Below are positions 14,887 through 20,756 of a stretch of DNA of 20,756 nt, in pieces. How positions within the stretch are numbered: position 1 is the stretch's first letter; each line of letters opens with the position of its first letter. The position numbers were made by a program, and so were the translations under genes. The notes beneath the pieces were generated by a model, which was given only the letters and a program-made list of their open reading frames with translations, was not told where the DNA came from and did no database searches. The DNA comes from RGIG995 sp045603745 (GTDB taxonomy: Bacteria > Bacillota > Clostridia > Oscillospirales > UBA644), in NCBI GenBank assembly GCA_045603745.1, contig JAZUMQ010000004.1, forward strand, positions 1 through 20,756, read 5' to 3'.

Positions 14887-16089
14887 TTATTCAGAAACTT
14901 CAGCAACAACGCCGGAACCGACGGTCTTACCACCTTCGCGGATAGCGAAACGGAGACCCTGTTCGATAGCGATGTGCTTAATCAGTTCAACGGACATGGT
15001 GACGTTATCACCGGGCATGCACATATCAACGCCGTCGGGCAGCATGATAACGCCGGTAACGTCAGTGGTACGGAAGTAGAACTGAGGTCTGTAGTTGGAG
15101 ACGAAGGGTTTGGTACGGCCGCCTTCTTTGGCAGTCAGAACGTAAACTTCGCCCTTGAACTTGGTGTGGGGTTTGATGGTACCGGGCTTAGCCAGAACCT
15201 GACCACGTTCGATTTCGTTTCTCTGAATACCGCGGAGCAGAACACCGATGTTGTCGCCGGCTTCAGCGGAATCCAAGAGTTTGTGGAACATTTCGATACC
15301 GGTAACGACGGTCTTGCGGGATTCTTCAGCCAGACCAACGATTTCGATTTCTTCGGAAAGATTCAGAACACCACGTTCAACACGACCGGTAGCAACAGTA
15401 CCACGGCCGGAGATGGTGAAGACGTCTTCGACAGGCATCAAGAAGGGGAGATTGTCGTTACGTTCGGGAGAAGGAATGTAGGAGTCAACAGCGTCCATCA
15501 GTTCCTTAATGCAAGCGTATTCGGGAGCATTGGGATCGGTGGAGGTGGAATCCAGAACGCCGCGAGCGGTACCCTGAATGATGGGGGTGTCGTCGCCGGG
15601 GAATTCGTACTTGTTCAACAGGTCACGAATGTCCATGTCAACCAGTTCGAGCATTTCGGGGTCGTCAACAAGGTCAACCTTGTTCATGAAGACAACGATA
15701 GCGGGAACGCCTACCTGACGAGCCAGGAGGATGTGTTCAGAAGTCTGAGCCATAACACCGTCGGAAGCAGCAACTACCAGGATCGCGCCGTCCATCTGAG
15801 CAGCACCGGTAATCATGTTCTTGATATAGTCGGCGTGGCCCGGGCAGTCAACGTGAGCGTAGTGACGAGCTTCGGTTTCGTATTCAACGTGAGCAGTGTT
15901 AATGGTAATACCGCGTTCTCTTTCTTCGGGAGCCTTATCGATCATATCGTAAGCTTCAAACTGAGCCTTGCCGCTCAAAGAGAGATACTTGGTGATCGCA
16001 GCGGTGAGGGTGGTCTTACCATGGTCAACGTGACCGATGGTACCAATGTTTACGTGGGGTTTAGTTCTTTCGAATTTTGCCTTTGCCAT
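14887..16089 (-). CDS. tuf: Translation elongation factor Tu
   Basis: The GTPase that delivers aminoacyl-tRNA to the ribosomal A site. The 400 residues include GHVDHGKT (G1, 19-26), the RGITI effector segment near residue 59, DCPGH (G3, 81-85) and NKVD (G4, 136-139), followed by the two beta-barrel domains, ending in GSGVVAEVSE. Where many bacterial EF-Tu proteins read DGPMPQT, this one reads DGVMAQT (110-116), which I regard as a lineage variant rather than damage. AAGGAGG precedes the ATG, 59 nt after fusA. It is the last gene of the str operon and closes with a hairpin terminator. Confidence 0.98.
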   Translation of the reverse strand: MAKAKFERTKPHVNIGTIGHVDHGKTTLTAAITKYLSLSGKAQFEAYDMIDKAPEERERGITINTAHVEYETEARHYAHVDCPGHADYIKNMITGAAQMDGAILVVAASDGVMAQTSEHILLARQVGVPAIVVFMNKVDLVDDPEMLELVDMDIRDLLNKYEFPGDDTPIIQGTARGVLDSTSTDPNAPEYACIKELMDAVDSYIPSPERNDNLPFLMPVEDVFTISGRGTVATGRVERGVLNLSEEIEIVGLAEESRKTVVTGIEMFHKLLDSAEAGDNIGVLLRGIQRNEIERGQVLAKPGTIKPHTKFKGEVYVLTAKEGGRTKPFVSNYRPQFYFRTTDVTGVIMLPDGVDMCMPGDNVTMSVELIKHIAIEQGLRFAIREGGKTVGSGVVAEVSE

Positions 16090-16148
16090 TGTTAAAAGCC
16101 TCCTTAATAAAGCAATGTTTTTTTATTTTGTGGATTGAACCTCAATCC

Positions 16149-18227
16149 TTAGTTTTTCGTTCTGCCGGCAATAATGGTTTCCATAATGCTCTTGGGAACT
16201 TCAGCGTAGTGGCTGGGTTCCATACTGTACTGACCGCGGCCCTGAGTCTTGGAACGCAAGTCGGTAGCGTAGCCGAACATATCGGACAGAGGTACGTGAG
16301 CAGTGATCTGCTCGGTGCCGTTCATGGACTCCATGCCTTGGATCTGACCGCGGCGGGAGTTCAAGTCACCGATAACGTCGCCCATGTATTCGGAAGGAAC
16401 GACGGCAACGACCTTCATGATGGGTTCGGTGATGACGGGGTTGGCTTTCCGAGCGGCTTCCTTGAATGCCATAGAACCGGCAATCTTAAATGCCATTTCG
16501 GAGGAGTCAACTTCGTGGTAAGAACCGTCGTACAGAGTGACTTTACAGTCAACCATGGGATAGCCGGCGAGAACACCGGACTTCATGGCGCCCTGAATAC
16601 CCTGATTGACGGGTTCGATGAATTCCTTGGGAATGGAACCGCCGGTGACGGCGTTAATGAATTCATAGCCCTTGCCCGATTCGTTGGGTTCGAGAATGAT
16701 CTTAACGTGACCGTACTGACCGGAACCACCGGATTGACGCTTATACTTGCATTCGTGATCCACTTTGGCACGAATGGTTTCGCGGTAAGCAACCTGGGGT
16801 TTACCGACGGTAGCCTCGACCTTAAATTCACGCAAAAGACGGTCAACGATGATTTCCAGGTGAAGTTCACCCATGCCGGCGATGATGGTCTGACCGGTTT
16901 CTTCATCGGTGTTGGTACGGAAGGTGGGGTCTTCTTCTGCCAATTTGGCAAGAGCGATGCCCATCTTTTCCTGACCGGCTTTGGTCTTGGGTTCGATGGC
17001 AACCCGGATAACGGGTTCGGGGAATTCCATGGACTCCAGAATAACGGGAGCCTTGGGATCACACAGGGTGTCACCGGTGGTGGTCTGCTTCAGACCAACG
17101 GCGGCACAAATATCGCCGGTCCAAACTTCTTCGATGTCTTCCCGGTGATTTGCGTGCATCTTCAGGATACGGCCGAAACGCTCCTGCTTACCCTTGGTAG
17201 AGTTGAGCAGAGAAGTCCCGGCAGAGATATGACCGGAGTACACGCGGAAGAAGCAAATACGACCAACATAGGGGTCGGTTGCAATCTTGAACGCCAGAGA
17301 AGAGAAGGGTTCGTCATCGGAAGGATGGCGGCAGGTCTCTTCGCCGGTATCAACGTCCACGCCTTCGATGGCGGGAATGTCGATGGGAGAAGGCATATAG
17401 TCCACGATGGCGTCCAGGAGTTTCTGAACACCCTTGTTACGGTAAGAAGTACCGCAGCAAACGGGAACCATGGTATTGGCGATGGTAGCCTTACGGATAC
17501 CAACCTTCAGATCTTCAATGGAAAGATCGCCTTCTTCCAGGTATTTTTCCATCAGATCTTCGTCTTCGGAAGCAACGGCTTCGAGCAATTCTGCCCGATA
17601 TTCTTCCGCTTTATCAGCCATATCCGCAGGAATGTCGACAACGTCGATGTCCTGTCCAAGGTTATCCTTATAGATATAAGCCTTCATTTCGACCAGGTCG
17701 ATCAAGCCGATAAAGTTTTCTTCAGCGCCGATGGGCAACTGAATGGGAACAGCGTTACACTTCAGACGTTCTCTCATCATAGAAACGACGCGATAGAAAT
17801 CGGCGCCCATGATGTCCATCTTGTTAACGTAAGCCATACGGGGAACATGGTATTTATCAGCCTGTCTCCATACGGTTTCGGATTGGGGTTCAACCCCACC
17901 CTTAGCGCAAAGAACGGTAACGGAACCGTCCAGAACGCGGAGAGACCGTTCTACTTCAACGGTGAAGTCAACGTGTCCCGGGGTATCGATTACGTTGATC
18001 TGATGATCTTTCCAGAATGCGGTGGTCGCAGCGGACGTAATGGTGATACCTCTTTCCTGTTCTTGCTCCATCCAGTCCATGGTGGCGGTACCGTCGTGGG
18101 TTTCGCCGATCTTATGGGTCCGTCCGGTGTAGAACAGAAGGCGTTCAGTGGTGGTAGTTTTCCCGGCGTCGATATGCGCCATAATACCGATGTTACGGTA
18201 CATATTCAGCGGATGCTGTCTTGCCAT
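16149..18227 (-). CDS. fusA: Translation elongation factor G
   Basis: The ribosomal translocase GTPase. The 692 residues match canonical EF-G length. The G domain shows AHIDAGKTTTTERLL (G1, about 17-31), ERGITITSAATT (switch I region), DTPGHVDFTVEVERSLRVLDG (G3) and NKMD (G4). Domain III to V landmarks include MGELHLEIIVDRLLREF and the C-terminal VPLSDMFGYATDLRSKTQGRG. AAGGAG lies 5 nt before the ATG, 17 nt after rpsG, consistent with co-transcription. The opposite strand is open for 738 codons over this gene, an effect of biased codon use and not a second gene. Confidence 0.98.
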   Translation of the reverse strand: MARQHPLNMYRNIGIMAHIDAGKTTTTERLLFYTGRTHKIGETHDGTATMDWMEQEQERGITITSAATTAFWKDHQINVIDTPGHVDFTVEVERSLRVLDGSVTVLCAKGGVEPQSETVWRQADKYHVPRMAYVNKMDIMGADFYRVVSMMRERLKCNAVPIQLPIGAEENFIGLIDLVEMKAYIYKDNLGQDIDVVDIPADMADKAEEYRAELLEAVASEDEDLMEKYLEEGDLSIEDLKVGIRKATIANTMVPVCCGTSYRNKGVQKLLDAIVDYMPSPIDIPAIEGVDVDTGEETCRHPSDDEPFSSLAFKIATDPYVGRICFFRVYSGHISAGTSLLNSTKGKQERFGRILKMHANHREDIEEVWTGDICAAVGLKQTTTGDTLCDPKAPVILESMEFPEPVIRVAIEPKTKAGQEKMGIALAKLAEEDPTFRTNTDEETGQTIIAGMGELHLEIIVDRLLREFKVEATVGKPQVAYRETIRAKVDHECKYKRQSGGSGQYGHVKIILEPNESGKGYEFINAVTGGSIPKEFIEPVNQGIQGAMKSGVLAGYPMVDCKVTLYDGSYHEVDSSEMAFKIAGSMAFKEAARKANPVITEPIMKVVAVVPSEYMGDVIGDLNSRRGQIQGMESMNGTEQITAHVPLSDMFGYATDLRSKTQGRGQYSMEPSHYAEVPKSIMETIIAGRTKN

Positions 18228-18244
18228 AGTAACTCCTTCCTACC

Positions 18245-18715
18245 TTACCATCTGAAATGTGCGAAAGCCTTGTTGGCTTCAGCCATCTTATGAGTATCGT
18301 CTTTCTTCTTGACGGCGCCGCCCATACCGTTCATCGCATCGATGATTTCGTTGGCAAGGCGTTCCTTCATGGTTTTCTCGCTGCGAGCACGGGCATAAGC
18401 AGTCAGCCAACGCAGACCGAGGGTGAGGCGTCTTTCAGGACGAACCTCAATGGGTACCTGGTAGTTGGAACCGCCGACACGGCGAGCCTTAACTTCCAGT
18501 TGGGGCATGATGTTGTCCATAGCGGCTTGATAAGCCTCCAGGGCATCTTTGCCGGTTTTTTCTTTTACGATGTCAAATGCGTCGTAAACAATTTTTTGAG
18601 CGACGCCCTTCTTACCGTCATACATTACGGAGTTGACCAGTCGGGTGACCAGTTTGCTCCCGTAAATAGGATCGGGCAGGACATCTCTTTTGGAAATGGA
18701 ACCTCTTCTAGGCAC
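18245..18715 (-). CDS. rpsG: 30S ribosomal protein S7
   Basis: A primary 16S rRNA-binding protein that organises the 30S head and contacts the E-site tRNA. The 156 residues match the family, starting MPRRGSISKRDVLPDPIYGSKLV and containing the conserved GGSNYQVPIEVRPERR segment and KKKDDTHKMAEANKAFAHFRW end. The start codon is GTG (18715-18713), preceded by GGAGGG at 7-nt spacing, and no better ATG is in frame. It is separated from rpsL by an unusually long 178-nt spacer. It lies 17 nt before fusA. Confidence 0.97.
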   Translation of the reverse strand: MPRRGSISKRDVLPDPIYGSKLVTRLVNSVMYDGKKGVAQKIVYDAFDIVKEKTGKDALEAYQAAMDNIMPQLEVKARRVGGSNYQVPIEVRPERRLTLGLRWLTAYARARSEKTMKERLANEIIDAMNGMGGAVKKKDDTHKMAEANKAFAHFRW

Positions 18716-18893
18716 TTAACTTCCCTCCTTCATTATAGTCAATGATTTCATAGGTACTCGAAGGCATTTCAGCCCCCGTTAGCGCTTCGCATAAATTCAC
18801 TGAATTCAATGAAGCATCTAACTATACTTTTTTTATGCGGCCTTCTTGCCGCAGCGTGGCATACACGCAGATGGCACATTCAATTCAATGAAC
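18716..18893 (-). other. 178-nt spacer between rpsL and rpsG, with hairpin and repeats
   Basis: On the minus strand TGCGGC-AAGAAG-GCCGCA (18853-18836) forms a 6-bp hairpin followed by an A-run, so it is not a terminator. AATTCAATGAA occurs twice (18803-18813 and 18882-18892, plus-strand coordinates). No convincing promoter or coding frame is seen. Its role may be mRNA processing or autoregulation by S7, which is inference. Confidence 0.5.
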
Positions 18894-19316
18894 TTATGCC
18901 TTTTTCGCCTTGGGTTTCTTGGCACCGTACTTGGAACGAGCCTGCATACGGTTGGCAACACCCTGAGCGTCGAGGGTACCGCGGATAATGTGGTAACGGA
19001 CACCGGGCAGGTCACGGACACGGCCGCCGCGAATCAGAACAACGCTGTGTTCCTGCAGGTTATGACCGATACCGGGGATGTAGGCGGTAACTTCGATGGA
19101 GTTGGTCAGACGGACTCTTGCAACCTTACGGAGTGCGGAGTTCGGCTTTTTCGGGGTCGTGGTCTTAACGACGGTGCAGACACCTCTCTTTTGGGGAGAG
19201 AACTGCTCAGACGTCTTTTTGTTCAGAGTGTTGACACTCTTCTGAAGACCGGGAACCTTAGACTTTTCCGTCGCAACGGTTCTGCCTTTCCGGACGAGCT
19301 GGTTAAAAGTGGGCAT
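18894..19316 (-). CDS. rpsL: 30S ribosomal protein S12
   Basis: A decoding-centre protein that controls translational accuracy. The 140 residues include the internal insertion (about residues 26-40) found in Firmicute S12 and the conserved TPKKPNSALRKVARVRL and PGIGHNLQEHSVVLIRGG blocks. Lys56 corresponds to E. coli Lys43. GGRVRDLPGVRYH has Arg101 where E. coli has Lys88, a position where substitution changes streptomycin response. Asp102 is the residue usually beta-methylthiolated by RimO. AGGAGGTG sits 6 nt before the ATG. It is first in the str operon and has its own promoter about 60 nt upstream. Confidence 0.97.
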   Translation of the reverse strand: MPTFNQLVRKGRTVATEKSKVPGLQKSVNTLNKKTSEQFSPQKRGVCTVVKTTTPKKPNSALRKVARVRLTNSIEVTAYIPGIGHNLQEHSVVLIRGGRVRDLPGVRYHIIRGTLDAQGVANRMQARSKYGAKKPKAKKA

Positions 19317-19382
19317 TCTTACACCTCCTATTTATAATATTTCCCTGCATGACGAGAAAACCCGCTTGTACAGGCATTGTAT

Positions 19383-19411
19383 AGTATAACACAAATCAGG
19401 GATTTTTGCAA
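19383..19411 (-). promoter_or_regulatory. Sigma-A promoter of the str operon (rpsL-rpsG-fusA-tuf)
   Basis: TTGCAA (-35, 19411-19406) and TATACT (-10, 19388-19383) are 17 bp apart, giving a leader of roughly 60 nt before rpsL. The leader shows no strong hairpin. Confidence 0.8.
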
Positions 19412-19493
19412 CACCGAAAACCAAAATAATTTATGAACTTTTTTTAAACTATCAACGTTTTTCCGCAAAATCTTCCCTCAAAGGCGAAAATTC

Positions 19494-19536
19494 GAAAAAA
19501 AACGAGAAAACACAGAGTAAATTCAATTACTCTGTG
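19494..19536 (-). terminator. Terminator of the SLOG-like gene, overlapping its stop codon
   Basis: CACAGAGTAA (19536-19527) pairs with TTACTCTGTG (19520-19511) around a 6-nt loop that contains the TGA stop (19525-19523). TTTTCTCGTTTTTTTT follows. The stem therefore uses the last coding triplets. Confidence 0.85.
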
Positions 19537-19975
19537 CGAGATAAATTATTTTCTTGTTTTGTCTTTTCGCATAGGCTAAGGTTTTGGCAGCACCGCCCCA
19601 AGAGACGGTCACGTAAGAAAAAATTAAATCAGCCTGACACACCATCCATTGATTCCGTTTTATAATGGCATATTTATAAGGTACGGTTTCAAGAGGTGGA
19701 TAAACTACCAAATCGTATTTTCCACTCTCCACAGACCAGCGAATTTTTTTATCCTCTTTCAAATATGGAGTAACGTAAATAAGTTCAGAAAAAGGGAATT
19801 CCGGCTTTAAATCTCGGCAAACCTTTGCACACAATTCATCAAATTCTCCATATCCCCCACAATAAAATGATATTTTTTCATCTTTTGGAACTAGTTCCAA
19901 AATTGACTTTCTTAATTTATCATATAAATCGTGTTCCCCCGGCAACGTGCTATGCCCGACAAATGTCACTATCAT
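19523..19975 (-). CDS. SLOG-like Rossmann-fold protein
   Basis: The 150 residues begin with a hydrophobic strand MIVTFVGHST. GGYGEFDELCA (40-50), SELIYVTPYL (63-72), and a late QADLIFSYVTVSWGGAAKTLAYAKRQ block (114-139) follow. This strand, glycine-turn, helix arrangement matches SLOG/DUF1273-like proteins, a superfamily that binds nucleotide-related ligands and includes sensors in defence and stress systems. No catalytic residue assignment is possible. GGAGG lies 6 nt before the ATG. Its promoter overlaps a palindromic operator shared with the divergent XRE regulator, which probably represses it. The region is more AT-rich than its neighbours, which suggests later acquisition. Confidence 0.7.
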   Translation of the reverse strand: MIVTFVGHSTLPGEHDLYDKLRKSILELVPKDEKISFYCGGYGEFDELCAKVCRDLKPEFPFSELIYVTPYLKEDKKIRWSVESGKYDLVVYPPLETVPYKYAIIKRNQWMVCQADLIFSYVTVSWGGAAKTLAYAKRQNKKIIYLAQSN

Positions 19976-19986
19976 ACTATGCCTCC

Positions 19987-20012
19987 AAAAATCGTAGAAT
20001 TCTACGATTTTT
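19987..20012. promoter_or_regulatory. Operator palindrome, copy 1
   Basis: A perfect 26-bp palindrome with core TCGTAGAATTCTACGA, flanked by A5 and T5. It covers the predicted transcription start of the SLOG-like gene and ends beside its ribosome binding site, so a bound repressor would block that promoter. Confidence 0.8.
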
Positions 20013-20041
20013 ATTATACCTTAAACCAAAGCAAAAGTCAA
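20013..20041 (-). promoter_or_regulatory. Promoter of the SLOG-like gene
   Basis: TTGACT (-35, 20041-20036) and TATAAT (-10, 20018-20013) are 17 bp apart. The predicted start falls near 20006, inside operator copy 1. Operator copy 2 begins just upstream of the -35. Confidence 0.82.
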
Positions 20042-20043
20042 TA

Positions 20044-20059
20044 TCGTAGAATTCTACGA
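20044..20059. promoter_or_regulatory. Operator palindrome, copy 2
   Basis: The perfect 16-bp TCGTAGAATTCTACGA lies between the two divergent promoters, 52 bp centre-to-centre from copy 1. Confidence 0.8.
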
Positions 20060-20087
20060 GAAACATTTTTTATTTTACACTATAATA

Positions 20088-20105
20088 ATTGTAGAATTCT
20101 ACGAT
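20088..20105. promoter_or_regulatory. Operator palindrome, copy 3
   Basis: The same palindrome with one mismatched position (core GTAGAATTCTAC, 20091-20102) lies just downstream of a TATAAT at 20081-20086, 45 bp from copy 2. It would cover the start point of the XRE gene, giving autoregulation. Confidence 0.78.
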
Positions 20106-20131
20106 AAAATATTTTATGAGGTATAATTAGT

Positions 20132-20371
20132 ATGAATATAAACGACGCTATTTCCAAGCGAATTCAAGAAATATGTAAGGAAAAGAACATTAAGATTTGT
20201 GATACAGCATTAAAAGGCGGAATGTCTCCGTCAAACATCTATGCCTTAATAAAAGGAAGAACCCAATGTTCCAAAGTTGTTACCATCAAACGCTTTTGCG
20301 AAGGTGCCGGAATTACCCTTTCGGAATTTTTCGATAGAGACTACTTCAACGAAATGGAAGAAGACGAATAA
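20132..20371 (+). CDS. Small XRE-type helix-turn-helix regulator
   Basis: The 79 residues form a single lambda-repressor-like HTH domain (about residues 5-65). The recognition region is GMSPSNIYALIKGRTQCS, followed by VVTIKRFCEGAGITLSEFF, typical of Clostridial XRE proteins. The tail is short and acidic, with no ligand-binding or protease domain. The -10 is TATAAT (20081-20086) with a poor -35, and a GAGG lies about 10 nt before the ATG. It is divergent from the SLOG-like gene with three palindromic sites between them, so it most likely represses both itself and its neighbour. A strong terminator follows its stop by 13 nt. It could be an orphan regulator or part of a degraded mobile element. 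Confidence 0.85.
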   Translation: MNINDAISKRIQEICKEKNIKICDTALKGGMSPSNIYALIKGRTQCSKVVTIKRFCEGAGITLSEFFDRDYFNEMEEDE

Positions 20372-20384
20372 ACAACCTCATCCA

Positions 20385-20415
20385 CCGTTCCCCGACCAAG
20401 GGAACGGATTTTTTT
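20385..20415 (+). terminator. Rho-independent terminator of the XRE gene
   Basis: CCGTTCCC (20385-20392) pairs with GGGAACGG (20400-20407) around a 7-nt loop and is followed by A and seven T residues. Confidence 0.92.
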
Positions 20416-20435
20416 GTACAAAATTCCACCTTTCT

Positions 20436-20505
20436 TCGGCGGATGAAATCCGCCGACCTTGGCTTTTCTTTCGCTTCCTTTCTTTTCTCCCGAAAAGAAA
20501 GGAAG
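20436..20505. repeat. Two adjacent perfect hairpins of unknown role
   Basis: Hairpin 1: TCGGCGGAT, GAA loop, ATCCGCCGA (20436-20456). Hairpin 2: 14-bp pyrimidine/purine arms CTTCCTTTCTTTTC and its complement around TCCC (20474-20505). No reading frame here resembles a protein. They may be a dispersed palindromic unit or relate to the nearby insertion sequence end. Confidence 0.65.
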
Positions 20506-20540
20506 AAAAAACGAAACCAAACAATCTTGTACGTGACTGA

Positions 20541-20585
20541 GGAAAAGACGAAAAGAATCCCCTCGGAATGATTCCGAGGGGATTC
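20541..20585 (-). terminator. Probable terminator of the transposase gene
   Basis: A 15-bp perfect stem (20555-20569 with 20571-20585) around a single central base. On the minus strand it is followed by TTTTCGTCTTTTCC, and it lies 24 nt after the transposase stop. In practice the loop would open to a few bases. Confidence 0.7.
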
Positions 20586-20595
20586 GCAGACTGTC

Positions 20596-20645
20596 GAAGA
20601 ACCTGCTGTTTACGAATATGCAACAGCAGGTTCTTCTTTGTTTTT
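20596..20645 (+). terminator. Plus-strand terminator-like hairpin inside the transposase 3' end
   Basis: A 15-bp perfect stem (GAAGAACCTGCTGTT at 20596-20610 with its complement at 20622-20636) and an 11-nt loop, followed on the plus strand by TTTGTTTTT. The right arm and loop encode the last residues of the minus-strand transposase. It could stop outside transcription from entering the element. Confidence 0.65.
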
Positions 20646-20756
20646 AGTTAAGAATTGGAAAACGTGAATAAAAAACGTTGTATATTGCCCGGAAACCGGG
20701 GGCTTTGCCTTCCAGATTGCCAGCTTTTTTAGGTTCATGGCAGCGAATTTCAGCCT
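20610..20756 (-). pseudogene. Transposase C-terminal fragment, cut by window edge
   Basis: The minus-strand frame is open from the right edge for 48 residues to TAA. It begins RLKFAAMNLKKLAIWKAK, closely resembling the basic end of DDE transposases of the IS1182/IS5 type, where a K/R-FA-x-MNLKKLA segment closes the catalytic domain. The remaining 30 residues are a hydrophobic and charged tail. Whether the gene is intact cannot be decided because its 5' part is outside the window, so the label pseudogene is only a placeholder for an incomplete gene. The hairpins on its 3' side may be the terminal region of the insertion sequence, but no terminal inverted repeat can be proved from one end. Confidence 0.6.

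Noticed and set aside
14974..16095. 373-codon open frame on the plus strand opposite tuf
   Set aside because: Antisense shadow of EF-Tu, with low-complexity composition and no recognisable domain.
16077..18293. 738-codon open frame on the plus strand opposite fusA
   Set aside because: It mirrors EF-G codon bias, has no family resemblance, and overlaps a certain gene along its full length.
18836..18853. Terminator after rpsL
   Set aside because: On the transcribed strand the hairpin is followed by A residues rather than U residues, so termination is not expected.
18782..18879. Short minus-strand frame starting MCHLRVCHAA in the rpsL-rpsG spacer
   Set aside because: No ribosome binding site before the ATG and no resemblance to a known small protein.
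19987..20105. CRISPR array made from the three GTAGAATTCTAC repeats
   Set aside because: Only three short palindromic copies with spacers of unequal length, placed on two promoters, and no cas genes. They fit operators.
20277..20540. 87-codon plus-strand frame after the XRE gene
   Set aside because: It starts within the XRE gene in another frame, runs through a strong terminator and hairpins, and has low-complexity composition.

Overview
The window looks like chromosomal DNA from a Bacillota bacterium of the class Clostridia, most likely a gut-type lineage near the Oscillospirales. The reasons are a long Firmicute-type ribosomal protein S12 (140 aa), strong AGGAGG ribosome binding sites, consensus sigma-A promoters, a class I lysyl-tRNA synthetase, and a DUF1538/P-II pair of the kind seen in Clostridia. 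The order and family are inferences from protein character, because no database search was possible. Nearly everything is on the minus strand, except a plus-strand pair at the left edge and a small regulator near the right edge.

Left edge, 1-1193 (plus strand): the 3' end of a DUF1538 membrane protein, then a protein with two P-II-like domains. They converge on the aromatic operon at a shared hairpin terminator (1206-1235).

1240-10634 (minus strand): a single operon carrying the shikimate pathway and both the phenylalanine and tyrosine branches. In transcription order it reads aminotransferase, pheA, aroB, aroC, aroE-aroK fusion, aroQ, aroA, tyrA, aroF. Genes overlap by 4 nt or lie within 15 nt of each other. 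Together they take PEP plus erythrose-4-phosphate to chorismate, then through prephenate to phenylpyruvate and hydroxyphenylpyruvate, with an aminotransferase that probably finishes both amino acids. The operon has its own 17-bp-spaced sigma-A promoter (10641-10669), a 25-codon leader peptide with a Phe-Tyr-Tyr-Tyr run (10532-10609), and a rho-independent terminator just before the first structural gene (10462-10502). This has the layout of a ribosome-mediated attenuator sensing charged tRNA-Phe and tRNA-Tyr. It is the most interesting signal in the window.

10736-14773 (minus strand): a compact cluster of a CYTH-domain phosphohydrolase, an aldose 1-epimerase, a small cupin, and a class I (archaeal-type) lysyl-tRNA synthetase fused to a C-terminal tRNA-binding OB-fold domain.

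14887-19411 (minus strand): the str operon (rpsL, rpsG, fusA, tuf) with a clear promoter. It ends in a strong hairpin terminator abutting a second long inverted repeat. S12 has arginine at the position equivalent to E. coli Lys88, a residue linked to streptomycin response.

19494-20756: a more AT-rich accessory patch. A SLOG-like Rossmann protein and a small XRE-type regulator are divergently transcribed around three copies of a palindromic operator (core GTAGAATTCTAC). Beyond them is a run of perfect hairpins and the C-terminal end of a transposase cut by the window edge.
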